Assembly: GCA_001466705.2 (NCBI GenBank)
Contig: LATX02000180.1
Span: 434,001-498,000 of the forward strand
Length of the DNA stretch: 64,000 nt
Direction: 5' to 3'
Origin: Moniliophthora roreri
Lineage: Eukaryota; Basidiomycota; Agaricomycetes; Agaricales; Marasmiaceae
This document shows positions 48,525 to 60,180 of the stretch, one piece after another; position 1 is the stretch's first letter, and the number at the start of each line of letters is the position of its first letter. The translations under genes and the position numbers were made by a program. A model generated the notes under the pieces. The model was not told the origin of the DNA, searched no databases, and worked only from the letters and a program-made list of their open reading frames with translations.

Positions 48525-50561
48525 AGATGCAAACTGCATGTACTACATTGTACCATTATTGAGAACGTTTGTTCGTTCAAGTTTGTTGTTGTACAGCTTA
48601 CGGAGGACCTGTGGAGGACCGACTGGAAGGCGGATGCCTCTGTGCCAGTTATTGGAACATCCGTTGTAATAATAGGAAGTAGCACTAATGATATATACCC
48701 ATTACGAGATTACGAATATATGGCAAATAATAAAGTACTGTGTAAATGCAATCAGCAACGACGTGTTACAAGTGCGATATCCGAAAGGCTGATCAACGAA
48801 AAAAAAAAAATCTCGGAAAAAAAGAAATTCTTGGAAAAAGAAAAAACATTCTTGGCGAGCTCTTGCCGAACTTTGCAATTAATCAAGTTCAAATGGCGAC
48901 CAACTTCGTCCGAGTCTTCGATACTTGTGCTTATCGACTCGCATGGACCCACTGCGCCATACAAACCCTTTTTTCATTAGCCCTTACGGAGAATTGTCTT
49001 GATAAATGCAAGTTTGTAACAGCTCCCGGTGCTGGAGAAGCATCATTGATTGCAGTTGGTACATGGAAGATGGATCTGCACAGACTGTGTCGTACATACG
49101 CGGCTTCCCAGGCAAGGAACTCGGAGGATCATCCCGAGTCCTGATAGTCGTTGGCTTCCTCTGGCGTCATTTGTCCCAACGCCACTTGAACGAGAGGTGA
49201 TTAAAGAACTATGTAACTAGCAAAGTTGAAAGATCTTAGCCGATATCTAGTGGAGGCCCCACTCCGCCATTTTCGAATATCCGTAGAGCTGCATAGGCTT
49301 GCATCGTCATGATATGTCTGCTCAAGAGGGACTAGTAGTACGTGGCCGGACGTCGTGTCGAAAGGAGGTGGGCGGCGCTGAGCGCTGAGTCCCCGGAGCT
49401 TCGTCCTCCAACATCATATCCTCCACAACATCATATCCGGTATCATCCTGAGCACATGTACCACTTTCTCCTCGCTGCCGCTGAAACAAGGCTTCCGAAA
49501 AATTTCCGTCGACCGTACAGCAGTACAAGGCACGTCTTTGCGGGGATGGTGTCGCTTAGCCAACGCTTAGCTGATGTCGCTTGTTTAAAAAGATTTTTTT
49601 TTTTTTACAAACTTTTGATGAGTTTTCCTCTTATCATTATTTACCTTTTCATTCTTTAGAGCGAGGACAAGGTTGTTAGTGCTGTAGTCGTAACTCGTAC
49701 GTAGTGACAGGCAGCCTGGTGCCATCATATTTGCTTCCGAAAGCCGGTTTCTTCTTCACTGCAACAACAGACACTCAGCGCTCACCAGTGCGTCCAACAG
49801 ACTGCAAGTGGTCAGCGTTCCCAGCGTTAGCTACGAAGCTTTTGTGTATAATTCGACCTATATCCTCTGCACGAGAAAGGCTTTGATGGTGGTGGCTGGA
49901 CAGAGGACAGACACCAATGTTGAACCAACAATCAAAGGCGACCGGTGACCGGTGACCCTGCAAAGCCAGCAAACAAAGAAATAAGCGACTAGCTCCTCTT
50001 GCGTGAATGACAGGGTTAAGTGCTGCTGTCATGGAGGGCAAGCCCGTGGCCCACGGTATATTCGGGTCGGACTCTGGGCGCCAATGGCCCTTTTTTTTTT
50101 TTTTTTTTTTTTACACCTGATGTTCTTTTACGAAAATCATTGCTTGTTTGGCAAAGGCGTCACGATAGAATGTTTCTCCTCATCCCATTCAATACGGGCT
50201 TATCATGGATTCCTCCGCCCCTGGCTAAAAGAACATGAAGCCGACGACAACACAAGTACTTCAAGAACTGCAAGAAGAGCAGATATACCGCGTATACCGT
50301 CTAAATAGACAGGTAATCAGTGGTATTAAGTTGCAACCCAGGGTGTCGCGCTCTTCATTTTGTGCACGAACGCAAAAAAAAAAAAAGTGTACGTTACGGC
50401 CATCATAAAAATAATCCCGCTAAAAAGTTCCATGTAGAAATTATACCACGATTAACCGAACGAATACCAGTCAAATATGGATACAAGTCCGTCACACGAA
50501 ATAATAAGCATCTAACCCTTCCTCGTCCTCCCTAACCATCATTGTACCCTTTCCTCTCACT
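48525..50561. other. Intergenic region with homopolymer tracts
   Basis: About 2 kb with no supported gene. It holds an A-rich tract around 48799-48850, a T-run near 49594-49608, a run of about 22 T near 50091-50112, an A-run near 50372-50386, and a short GACCGGT tandem near 49938-49955. The 100-130-codon frames through these tracts look non-coding. Confidence 0.45.
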
Positions 50562-52633
50562 ATGAACGACTCCACTCTCCAGTTGAAATTCGTGATCGTT
50601 GGTGCCAGTGTGGCTGGCTTATCACTAGCATATCTCTTGCGGCAAAGTGGGCATAAAATCGTTGTGGTGGAAAAGCATTCCCATGGGCATGAGGCAAGCT
50701 TCTTTTCTATTGACTCTGTTGCTACTGATTTTGACAGATCATTTAGAACGGCATTCATGGAGGGTTTCGGGTACCTCCAAACATGGCACGGCTACTGCAA
50801 GAGTTCCCGGGACTGGTAGAGCTGATGAAGGAGAGGGCGACGTTGTGCTCTGGGTGAGTGCTATGTCCCGGTTGCCTCGAGGAGAAAAAAAAATCAAACA
50901 CTTTTGCATTAGCGTGTCATTCTGCTCGGGTTCGTGACACCGCTTCACATCCTTCACGTTTCAAACAGAAGTCTGACCTCTTCCCTGGAAACCGACAGGA
51001 GAAACGATGCAATTGCTGGGCCAAATGATATTCAGTGAAGAAATCATGTCAGATTTGGGTAGCGATTTTTACTTGGTGTCGGTATGTGAGCGGTCTTTTT
51101 AATACTAAGGCTGACAGTTGACGGGACAAATAATAGTACTCTGATTTGGTTTCACACCTCTACAACCTCTGTCGCAACTCGGGCATTGAGATAAAACACA
51201 ACTTCATGGTCAAGGAAGTGACTACAGGCCTCGACGCTTCCCCGGCCGTTATTTCGGATTCAGGGACTCGATTGACCGCCGACATTGTGAGACAACACCT
51301 CGTTCTCCTCTCATGAAGCTGTGTTAATCCAGGTACAGGTCGTCGGAGCTGACGGGAAAAGCAGCGTTGTGCAACGTATCATCTTCGCGGAAGAGCCAGA
51401 GTCGGAGGAGGATGATGATTCTTTTGAGATACCGGGTTTGCGAAGTAATACTCCAGCGCCAGAGATGCATGAGATAGTCAGGTCAGTCAGAGAGAATATT
51501 TCGTGTCGTTCTGTCCTGACTTGAGTAAAAGTGCATCTCTTACAATACCCATTCCGCTCATGGAAAGAGATCCGGAGCTACGACCTTTCGTTCAGAGCGA
51601 CAGGGTACGGTAATTAAAACGACATTCCGGAGATGAAACTAATACTAATCTCCAGTTCATGCTATGGACCGGAAATGGTCACGCCTTGTCGGGCAACACA
51701 GTGAGTCATGGTCTACTCTCACTCTCTCGTCTCATTCTAAACTATTCCATTCAGTGTGGTCGAGAGAAATACGTCCTCGGTCTCACATACGTGATTCCAC
51801 CTGGTCCTGATGATGTAGACGTAGACTGGTATGATTCTAAGCCAGTTTCAACTTTGGAAGGGAAACTCGATTCCTACCATCCTACGTGCGTACACCATCC
51901 CCAAAACTTCACAAATGTACTCTAATACTTTGCGGGCAGTCTGCAAAAACTGGCGAAGCTTGCACCGGAATGTCACTGGAACATTCAGACTTCGCCAAGT
52001 CTCGCAAGATACACCGATCAATACAACAAAGTCGCTGTTATTGGGGATGCTGCCCACTGTGTACCTGTAAGGATCAATTTCGTCAAGTTTCCCGAATGTG
52101 TTCTGAAGTAACTTGTGCTCCTTGCAGATAAACAGCTCTCACAATACGTTAGTGATTTCCTTTTTGCTCTTTAGGTAGCCCTTTCCTGATGATGTGTCTG
52201 GGTACTTTCTTTAGATCGCTGGCAGTGAGTTCGTATTTCTCAGGTTGCAGGTCGCCCAAGCTGACAATATGGCCATTGCACGCAGTTTGAAGATGCCGTG
52301 ACCCTGAGTCGCATATTCTCCCGTATAACGTCTAGAGAGGACATACCTCTATTGTTCAATGGTTTCAATGAAATCAAGCGACGGCGTACAAGGGAGACAG
52401 AGTCAGCAGAGTATTCGGGGGTTGCAGTTATTGGAATCCCGCCAGGTCCTTACAGAGACGCTCGAGATCTTGCTTTAGGGCAGACTCTTCACCTCGAAGG
52501 AGCTGATGACGAGACTCTCGCCCAAGCATGGGCTGGATATCTTAATGCCTTTAATTACGACGCTAACGACGCAGTGGACGAATGGTGGATGAACTGGGCG
52601 CGGCCGATGCATTCTGTCAATGGCTTGTACTAG
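50562..52633 (+). pseudogene. FAD-dependent monooxygenase (salicylate hydroxylase type), apparently frameshifted
   Basis: The product would be a class A flavin monooxygenase of about 480 residues. Motifs: N-terminal FAD fold VIVGASVAGLSLAYLLRQSG with VVEK, then HGGFRVPPNMARLL, the DG motif VVGADGKSSVVQR, and the GD motif VAVIGDAAHCVPI, followed by a long C-terminal helix region ending at the TAG near 52633. The first intron (50694-50746) uses a GC donor (GAG|GCAAGC). Around 50972-51003 the exon reads LTSSLET in one frame and GETMQLLGQMIFSEEIMSDL in the frame one base over, with no splice site that reconciles them. A single-base insertion, a sequencing error or an exon arrangement I missed could explain this, so the pseudogene label is provisional. 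The neighbouring UbiA gene suggests a shared pathway. Confidence 0.7.
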
Positions 52634-52994
52634 AGTTCAGCACAGCTCGTCTCTCCCGAAATTAATTATCCATTATGCATCGCTATCTGAAACATGCGCA
52701 CCAAGGGATTCAAGACTGGATTTGGAGTTTTCTCTATGTTGTATTCACTACCGCAAACAACCCCTTCATCAAATTTTGACTCTTGCTTTCGTAGTCACAT
52801 TCCACTAGATTCATGTACATGCTTGTACGCCTACGCTACTCTTTCTGTCATTAGGACATTAATTCGAGCTTCATCGTGATCAGGCCCTTTGCTATCTATG
52901 TATCTATGCGTTTGGTATCATCCGATCACTCTGGTTCCGGTTCTGGTTCCGGTTCGCTCTCGCATCAACGTTTTCCGACTTTCATCTTCCACTC
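52634..52994. other. 3' flank of the monooxygenase gene
   Basis: No gene. A short tandem of GGTTCC/GGTTCT units lies near 52932-52958. Confidence 0.45.
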
Positions 52995-53643
52995 GACTAC
53001 TTCCCGTAAGGTATTTGTCGATACTTTCTGAGAGAAGTATCAAATCACCATGACGTTCCCGTAAGGCCCTCGGAGGATTCAACGAACGGCTAGGCTAGAG
53101 TTCCGAAGAACACCGTAAGCTCCGGGTGCATTGGAGATAAGACGTAAGGCCTTAAGGTAGTATGGCCTTACGTTTATACTTTATACTTTCAGACTTGGTG
53201 ATCAGTAATATCATGCCTTCTTCATGACATAGAGGAGGTGTAATACGCAACGCCTTGGGCGTATTTGCGTGGATGAAGGCCTGGCAGTCCTCCGGAGTCA
53301 CATACCAAAGAGGTAAGGAACGGTCGAGGGGAGAAGAATTTGAAATGAGAGGCGAAAACGTAGGCCCGTTCAAATAAGAAACCATGGTTCCCGTTTCCTG
53401 TCCCGCGACGGCTTGCGCAACTTTCTCATCCGCATTCATGGGCGCTCCGTCCAGCGCTTGTAAGAGCAGTCGTTTTGATCCCGATCGTGGACTTGACCGC
53501 AAAAAGAGTCGACGACCCCGAGACCCGGGAGCAAATTTTCAAAGTTGAAATTGTTTCAACACAGAAGATGTTACTTTTGCAAACAGCAGCTGGGTATTGT
53601 TGGCATCATGTACCGAAAAACAAGTCATCCACTAATAAACTAA
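52995..53643. mobile_element. Inverted-repeat element, copy 1
   Basis: The left end carries CTTCCCGTAAGG (about 52999-53011), and the right end carries AAGTCATCCACT (53632-53643), matching the ends of copy 2 in opposite orientation. The interior (about 53040-53290) is a diverged copy of 53875-54120. A 116-codon minus-strand frame (53502-53152) contains WYVTPEDCQAFIHAN and is partly repeated in copy 2. I recognise no transposase. Confidence 0.5.
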
Positions 53644-53777
53644 TCCTTGTTGGTTATGGGCTTCTGCAGACTATGATTTTTGGCGAAAAAATCCAGCAAA
53701 GCGGAAAATGAAGAGGAGGGTTCCAGACCCCTGAAAGTGAGTCGTTATATTAGCCTTCAAATGCACAGAAAACACTC

Positions 53778-54347
53778 AGTGGATGACTTCCCGTAAGGTT
53801 TTGATTCTCATTTGTCAATTCTGACGACTTTCTGAGAGAAATATCAAATTATTTTAATGAACGGTTAATTCATCATGGCGTTCCCGTAAGGCCCTCAGAG
53901 GATTCGACGAACGGCTAGGCTGGAGTTCCAAGGAACACCGTGAGCTCCGGATGCATTGGGGACAGGTCGTGAGGTAGTATGCCCTTATGTTTATATTCTG
54001 TTGTGCAGTATACTTACAGAGTTGGTAATCAGAAACGTCATGCCCTCTTCAACGCCTTGGGCGCGTTTGCGTGGATGAAGGCCTGGCAGTCTTCCGGAGT
54101 CACGTACCAAAAAGAGGTAAGGAGCGGTCGGGCAAGGGGAGAAATTTGAAATGAGAGGCGAAAACGCACGAAAACGCGTTTAGGGAGGGGGTCCAGGGGC
54201 CTCCCTAAATCCCTGATAAAAATAGATTTAGAACGACTTTTTTATTTCAAAGAACGGTGGGTTCATGCGGGAAAACCTCGGATAATCCTTCCGAGACGAT
54301 TAATTGCCTGATTTTAGGCGAAAAATCCTTACGGGAAGTCATCCACT
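53778..54347. mobile_element. Inverted-repeat element, copy 2, with perfect 21-bp ends
   Basis: AGTGGATGACTTCCCGTAAGG at 53778-53798 is repeated as its exact reverse complement at 54327-54347. The 570-bp unit has no long frame, and its left two-thirds match the interior of copy 1 in direct orientation. It is probably a non-autonomous DNA element; no target duplication was identified. Confidence 0.65.
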
Positions 54348-54596
54348 AATTTATTCTAGGTGAAAAGTTGGGAAAGTGGGGAACAATAGGTTGATTTCCT
54401 GACGGGCCCCTCGCCTGAAGTGCGCGTGCCGTGCTAGGTCCTTGCTTGTTGAATGCGGCAATGCTAGCCTTGGACGATGTTTTACGGACTGGAACTTGAA
54501 GCTTGCAGACTGATTAAGAACGCGTGGCTGTGTTTGCCATTGTTTGCGACAAAGGTGAAAGAACACCAAAGAGACCTTGCAGCTAATTTTTTTCAA

Positions 54597-55437
54597 ATGA
54601 CGATCGCTGAACCTACCGATGCCTGGGTTATTTCCGCCGTACGAGCATCTTGTTTTTCTACAGTGCTATAATTCATACGCTAATTGTGCAGCTCATAGCG
54701 TCTGTCACAGCGTCAATCGTGATTCCTGGCGGCTTGTTACTACGAAGAAGAGCGAATGTACCTCTACCGGCTCCGCCACGCCGCATGATTAGAAGGAAGG
54801 AGGGTCTAGAGTTGAAAATAGGACCAAGAACAGAACAGATATCGGATACGACTCCTTCGTACTCGAACCGTCCCAAGATTCGTATCAGGCAGCCTGCTGG
54901 ACTTTCACAAGCAATACCTCCACCCTCTGCTTTACGCGATGATCATTTGCACGAAGCAGGACCTGAAGCCACGGAGAGGCCCCAAAATCTCGACTTCAAC
55001 CCTGCTTTGTACACAGTCAAGGCATTTGGTATAGCGACGTTCGCTGTCACTCTAGGGGCTGTCACATTCGTCTGGGGTGTTAAAAATGCGATGGGTATCG
55101 AGGATGTACGTCTGATTCAAACTGGTATTGCTTGACCCTCACTCGCACGTATCAGACCCAGGAATTCGCCCGTCGAATGCGTCAATTGATCCTCACGCGC
55201 ATGCCAATTCTATCCTCAAGAATACATAGATCCCTGGAAGACGATCCCCGCAACGATGAAACATTGAAATCTGATGTCGATGACTGGAATTGGGACGACG
55301 CAGAGAAACGCCTGAAGAATGCATTCGAGCAAAAAGGGCTCGCTGGCTGGGCAGAGGTTGCACTTGATGAGATTAGAGCGGAAGAGCATGTAGAACGGAA
55401 AAAACGAATAGCCCTGGAGGAGAACACGAAAAGATGA
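54597..55437 (+). CDS. TMEM242-like mitochondrial membrane protein
   Basis: Three exons (54597-54638, 54692-55105, 55156-55437) sum in frame to about 245 residues. The N-terminal part is basic and Pro-rich after a hydrophobic start (LIASVTASIVIPGGLLLRRR). A membrane span YTVKAFGIATFAVTLGAVTF is followed by WGVKNAMGIEDTQEFARRMR. This ALG...(W)..GV..M....EF...M layout resembles the C-terminal span of TMEM242, an inner-membrane assembly factor for complex I and ATP synthase. The acidic, Lys-rich C-terminal helix (EKRLKNAFEQKGLAGWAEVA) extends beyond the animal protein. The family link is a judgement from the span and its flank only. Confidence 0.7.
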
Positions 55438-55889
55438 CGAAGGGTCTTTCAAGTCGGTAAGTCCCGTTCTATTTCACCCTTCCGGTGTAAAAGCTTATCC
55501 TCTTCTCCCAGTCCGCGCCTGTCCACACATTCATTCTTATGACCCCAGTTTCTAATTCATGATCGGGAATTGCGAATAATAGAGCATATTGTAAACGCCT
55601 CTCGAAGAAACGTCACGTTCTATCACGTTCCATGCCCGGAGAATCTCATGATTGTCGGAGAACTCCGAGAACCGCGGTTGCAGTGCTGACCCGCTAGAGG
55701 CTTCGTGAGCGGCAAACTAGCGCTAACATGTCATGTTAGCAGTTGCAGGAGTGCTCAACTCCGGCTTCTCAAGGAAACCGGTCTCTTGCATCAGTGGCAA
55801 GTTATGACGAAGAAAGTGACGCCTAGTACACGATTATGACGCTATCTTCAAGAAACCAGACTCTACTCAATGAGTAGCTTAAGTTGCAG
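55438..55889. other. Upstream region of the CsbD/Hmp1-like gene
   Basis: No gene. A TTCAAGAA motif at 55847-55854, which fits a heat-shock element half pair (TTCnnGAA), lies about 36 bases ahead of the TATA box. This is weak evidence for stress control. Confidence 0.35.
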
Positions 55890-55897
55890 TATAAAAT
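55890..55897 (+). promoter_or_regulatory. TATA box of the CsbD/Hmp1-like gene
   Basis: TATAAAAT lies 83 bases ahead of the ATG at 55980. Confidence 0.55.
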
Positions 55898-55979
55898 GGT
55901 TACAGGACCTATTATAACTCCTCACAGAACAATACTCAAACGCTTCAGTAACCAACTCACTCAGTCCTAATTCATTATC

Positions 55980-56411
55980 ATGTCTGGCAACTCTGGAGAG
56001 CCCAAGTTCGTCTCTGTTGCTCCATCTCCGGTATCTGTAATACTGATGTTGCGTCGATACTTGTAGCAAGACCACTGGTCAATTCCATTCCGTTAAAGGA
56101 AACATCGTCGAGTCCATCGGTAACCTTACCGGTGCCACTTCATGGCAAGAGAGCGGCAAGGAGGAGCACGCGCGCGGCGAAGCTGAATATCGCGCTGCCC
56201 AAGCCAAGGGCTACGCCGATGGTGCTACCGATCGAGTGACCGGATACAAAGACTCGGTCGTCGGAGCAGTCACTGGTGACAAGTCGCAGCAGGCAGAGGG
56301 TAAGTTGACTCTTAGCAATGTACTGAACGACTTTGTGTTGACACTTGGCTTAAAGGTAACTTGCGGCACGACATGGGCAAGGCCCAACAGGAAGCCAACC
56401 GCCCCGAATAA
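55980..56411 (+). CDS. CsbD/Hmp1-like small stress protein
   Basis: Three exons (55980-56005, 56067-56299 and a last one ending at the TAA 56409-56411) give about 104 hydrophilic residues. The CsbD-like core is visible: [20 protein letters not shown] near the start, then [40 protein letters not shown] and a final [13 protein letters not shown]. Fungal members are related to the Ustilago Hmp1 protein, described as binding mismatched and cruciform DNA, and are often strongly stress induced. The TATA box and the heat-shock-like motif fit that. The second intron lies inside the repeat [19 protein letters not shown] that characterises the family. Confidence 0.85.
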
Positions 56412-56806
56412 TTTTGCGTTGGCAGGATCTGGCTATCTTATGAAGTAATGATATCACGTTCATTGTTGTATACCAAAGGCATGTAGAGATAAATGGATTT
56501 ATAATTGTGGTTTTAGTGCTATTTCCTTGTGCTGAATGGAATAAATGGTAGTCCGTCAGGTTTAACCACGATTGAGAGCCTCCGTGTCTTGTAAGGTGCA
56601 CAGGCCTGGGTCTGAGACCCGTTCTTCTTCCCCTTCAGAGCGGTCCGCCTCTAGTCTACCCGACGGTGTAAACATTTCAGAGGCACCGATGGTACCGTAC
56701 CGAAAAGAGCCCCATTGTCCAAGTTCCGAGGTTGCTTCTCGGATACCGGTCCACCAGGCACCCAGGCACCATGGCCTTATAACGATTGCTTTGTCTGGGT
56801 CGTATG

Positions 56807-57388
56807 AGGACCCCAGATTATTAGGTCTAATGATGGATCCGGATTCGGCATAAACAGGGGGTCTAGGACCTGGTATGATGGATCCAGGTTCGGCATAAAC
56901 ACCCGCCGTAGGCGGGAACCCGGAGGATAGGTTCGGCGAAAAGAAGCTTAGACCACCCCACAGACAGGGGTTTCAAAGTATCTCTCGATGTCCACAGAAG
57001 GCCTTCAGAAATGAACCACAGATAGTACAGCCCTTTCTGGTGGCAACGTTCGGTTGACTACAGCAGAGGAGCTCTCAATATTCAAGGATTTGCAGTCATC
57101 ACACACTTTGCTTGGGGATGCAATGAAGGACTTTAGGAAGCGTAATACTAGTACAGATTAGTCTATATGTTATCAGTATCATGTCTAAATACTTCAGAAA
57201 GCCTCGAGATACTCGTAGAGTCTGTTTTAAAGTGGTTTCGGCGCTGCAGGCGACGATTTGGGAGTTTGGCAGAGCCGGAACCTGGTTCGGCATAAAAACA
57301 GGGGGTCCCGACTGAAATCGGTTCGGCATAAACAGCCCAGATTTTGGGCTGCCTGGATCCATCATTAGATCTAATAATCTGGGGTCCT
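56807..57388. mobile_element. hAT-like MITE with 34-bp TIRs and an 8-bp target duplication
   Basis: The left end 56807-56840 and the inverted right end 57355-57388 match in 33 of 34 positions, both reading AGGACCCCAGATTATTAG at the tip. The element is flanked by the identical direct repeat GTCGTATG (56799-56806 and 57389-57396). Target duplications of 8 bp are the hallmark of hAT elements. At 582 bp, with no transposase frame, it is non-autonomous. Inside, the phrase TTCGGCATAAACAGGGGGTC and variants occur near both ends, as subterminal repeats. Confidence 0.85.
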
Positions 57389-57512
57389 GTCGTATGGGTG
57401 TGCAGACTCCGATGGCAGTCGGACCAGGGTGCGGTTGCCGTAAAGCCAAAAAACCGGCAATCACGCCGACGACAAGGATGAGGTTAATGTTCCGGAATAT
57501 TGCATTGTCTTC

Positions 57513-59345
57513 TTAGGCTGGGGGTGAGTGGTACTTGTATCGTGGTACTCCAGATTCGGTAGCATCTGACAAGAGTTCTAGGAAGGCAAGAGACGGAGAG
57601 AGGTGCTTTACTGGTTCTGACTCCGCGTCCACGTCCTTACACTGCAGTTGATAGTCAGACGGTGAACCAAGTAGTGGCGGAGTAAAATATTTGTTTTTGT
57701 ATGATGTTAAAATCACTGGCATCGGTGCTTTGAGCGAGGTAGGAATCAGGAATTTCGGTTTCAACACCATGCGTTATCCTGTTGGAGAGCACTTGGCCAA
57801 AGGACAGGACGGGACTCGTCGGGAAACTGATGTCACGTCGAAGCACGCAGTCCTGAAGAACCTTAGCACGGCCGTACTCTGCATTTTCTATGTCCCAGTG
57901 ATGGCGGTCTGTCGGCAACCGAGGTGACTTGAAGTAAGGCTGTGCTGGGGAGCCAGACGTGAGGTTCGTTGAGGGATTACTGGTAGGAGGGAGAACCTGG
58001 ACGCTGACCTCACTCTCCATATTCCAACCACGTTGCGCTACGGTGGATGAAAGCTGAGGTGACTCTGGTTCTGCTGAGAAGGTAAGCATAGGCTCTTCCG
58101 AGAGATTAATGTACTGAGATATGTAGACTTGAGGGTGTTGGCCGTGTCATCTGTATTCCATTGAGGACAGACCAGAGTAGGAGGCATCTCAAATTGAGTA
58201 CTCTACATCGGTAAGGTAACCATAGAATTTGTTGTGAGGCTGATTGAGCTACAGAATCCAGAGACGTAATCCCGAGCCCGCCAGTCTGAAATCGCTGAGC
58301 TGAGGGAGACTCCGCTGAAGGTATAGCAGCGTCGATAGCTATTAACGACTGTGTTCTGCTGACGGTCGAATCAATCTTCATCGCCTTCGAGTTGATAGCT
58401 ATCAAGGACGGCTGTCTGGTCGGAAGCACGATATCCATCGAATCAGTTGTGACAGTAGTGCTCCGGGCAACGTCTGGAATGAAATGAGATGCCCGAAGGT
58501 GGTGAGGGTAAGGGATAGCTTGTGGTGGGGGCCAACTTTGCAGTGGAGGTGCAGTTGATTCCCATGACATGTGCTTGAATTCCATGAATGGTGCAGCTGG
58601 AGCTCCGATCGTGAGACTCGGTACGCAGTTGTAGGGCAGTAATTCGAGGGTTCAATGTTAACTGAACATCGCGTTCCTCATCGGTCTGGACGTATGATTC
58701 GAGGCCATCCTGAGGTTGAGCTGGTGCGGCAGTATGTGATGATACAAATCGGAATCATCGACCCGGGAGGGCCCAGGCTGAGAATGTGTAGTGGAAGGTC
58801 CAGGAGAACGACGTGAACAAGAAGACTCATTCTGAGTGTCTAGTGAAGGACGTGGAGGCCGACGCTAGCTACGGCAGGTTTGTGTAGGTAGGGTCGACAG
58901 AAAATCAAACACTTTGGCGAAGGACACCGCAGGCGGCGCGTCTTTCGTGTCGTGGTGCGTGTCGAAAGCTCTAAGCTTCCTTTCTCTGCCGGCATGTATA
59001 CCTTGTGGATGTTCTTCATCATCATAGTTGCCCTGCGCACCGCTGCCCTCACCTACATCGTCGTCTTCAGTTTCATCATCACCGTCTTCTTCATGGTCCC
59101 TCTCGTCAACCTTGCCGTGGGACGTTCCAACTTCAGGTAGGACCTCGAATATTGAGTTGAGCTCAAATGCCTTCCTGCGCTGCTCTTCAATAAGGGATTC
59201 ATGAGCATCTCTTCTCGCCAGAACCCGGATTTTGAGTTCAGTCGAAGATGAAGAACTGAAGAATCGATCATAAGTGACTATGAGACACCTTTTGGACAAG
59301 CACTCACATATCTCGGGTATTAGAGACCTTTTTGCATGTCTTCAT
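57513..59345 (-). CDS. Hypothetical protein, acidic and low-complexity, multi-exon
   Basis: I do not recognise this gene. A plausible first exon begins at the ATG 59345 (MKTCKKVSNTRD) and splices over a short GT-AG intron to SSSSTELKIRVLARRDAHES, LIEEQRRKAFELNSIFEVLP, which has the even spacing of a real helix. It is followed by an acidic region (EEDGDDETEDDD). Further downstream on the same strand are open segments with Ser/Thr/Pro bias, including a repeated SLIAIN/SLIAID motif near 58340-58410 and a segment near 57660-58090. Some frames change without a clean splice site, so boundaries are uncertain and the gene may be partly decayed. No function is proposed. Confidence 0.4.
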
Positions 59346-60180
59346 GTCCTAATATTGTTGGCGGTCGGTATCATAATAGGCAGAGTACGTCTTTGATGAG
59401 GTAATTCTAGAGGATAGACAACTTTATGGAAAGAGATGTGTGGCGTTGGTTGCGAAGTGGACATCACGGAGATGGAAAATAAAAGGCATCTCTATTGGCG
59501 GCTTTTGTTGTTTTTTGATTCACTAGAGGACAAAATGTCACGAAGCAGCAACTAAAAAGAATGAGAGGCGCTCGTCTGTCAGAGTTTCTTGTTTTGGTCG
59601 TCAGCATAGCTGTTCGAATGGTACGATAGGCTGATGCGAAGGTACCTTTCCATTGTAGTAGTGCTGCTGGATTAGCCTTTAGGAGACTTGTCAGTTTTCC
59701 TGGCGGTTTACGTTCTCCAAGCCTTGACGATTTGAATATGGTTCTTACTCTTCGTAGTACATCCTTATATGCACTGCCGTAGCTTTGTTGAGACGATCGT
59801 ATTATGACCCTCTAAGTGGGATGAGTATGGTAGCGAGAATGAATGGGGCGAGCCCGAACAACCGATCCTGAGAAAAAAAATGACAGGCCACCCAACAAAA
59901 TATATCAAATGCAGAGACTTGCCTCGAAGCTCTTGAATCGTATGACTCTGGACCTGCCTTGCCAAGTGTCCCCGCCAACGTTGTTCACAACCAAGGTAGT
60001 ACTCCTAACGTAACACGTCTTCATTTTGAGGCAAACTGAGCGCGAACATGTGACTGAGGTGCAACCAATGTTCCCACGCAAACACGAGGCCAGCGCGCGA
60101 CAACTGGCAGTCGAGTGTTGTTCTGCTCTTCTTCCACCACCATCATCTCTTTCCCAGGGCGTTAGGCTCTGTCATCAAGC
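59346..60180. other. Intergenic / divergent upstream region of the polo kinase gene
   Basis: About 0.8 kb with no supported gene. A run of A (59873-59880) and CT-rich sequence ahead of the kinase start were noted. Confidence 0.45.
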
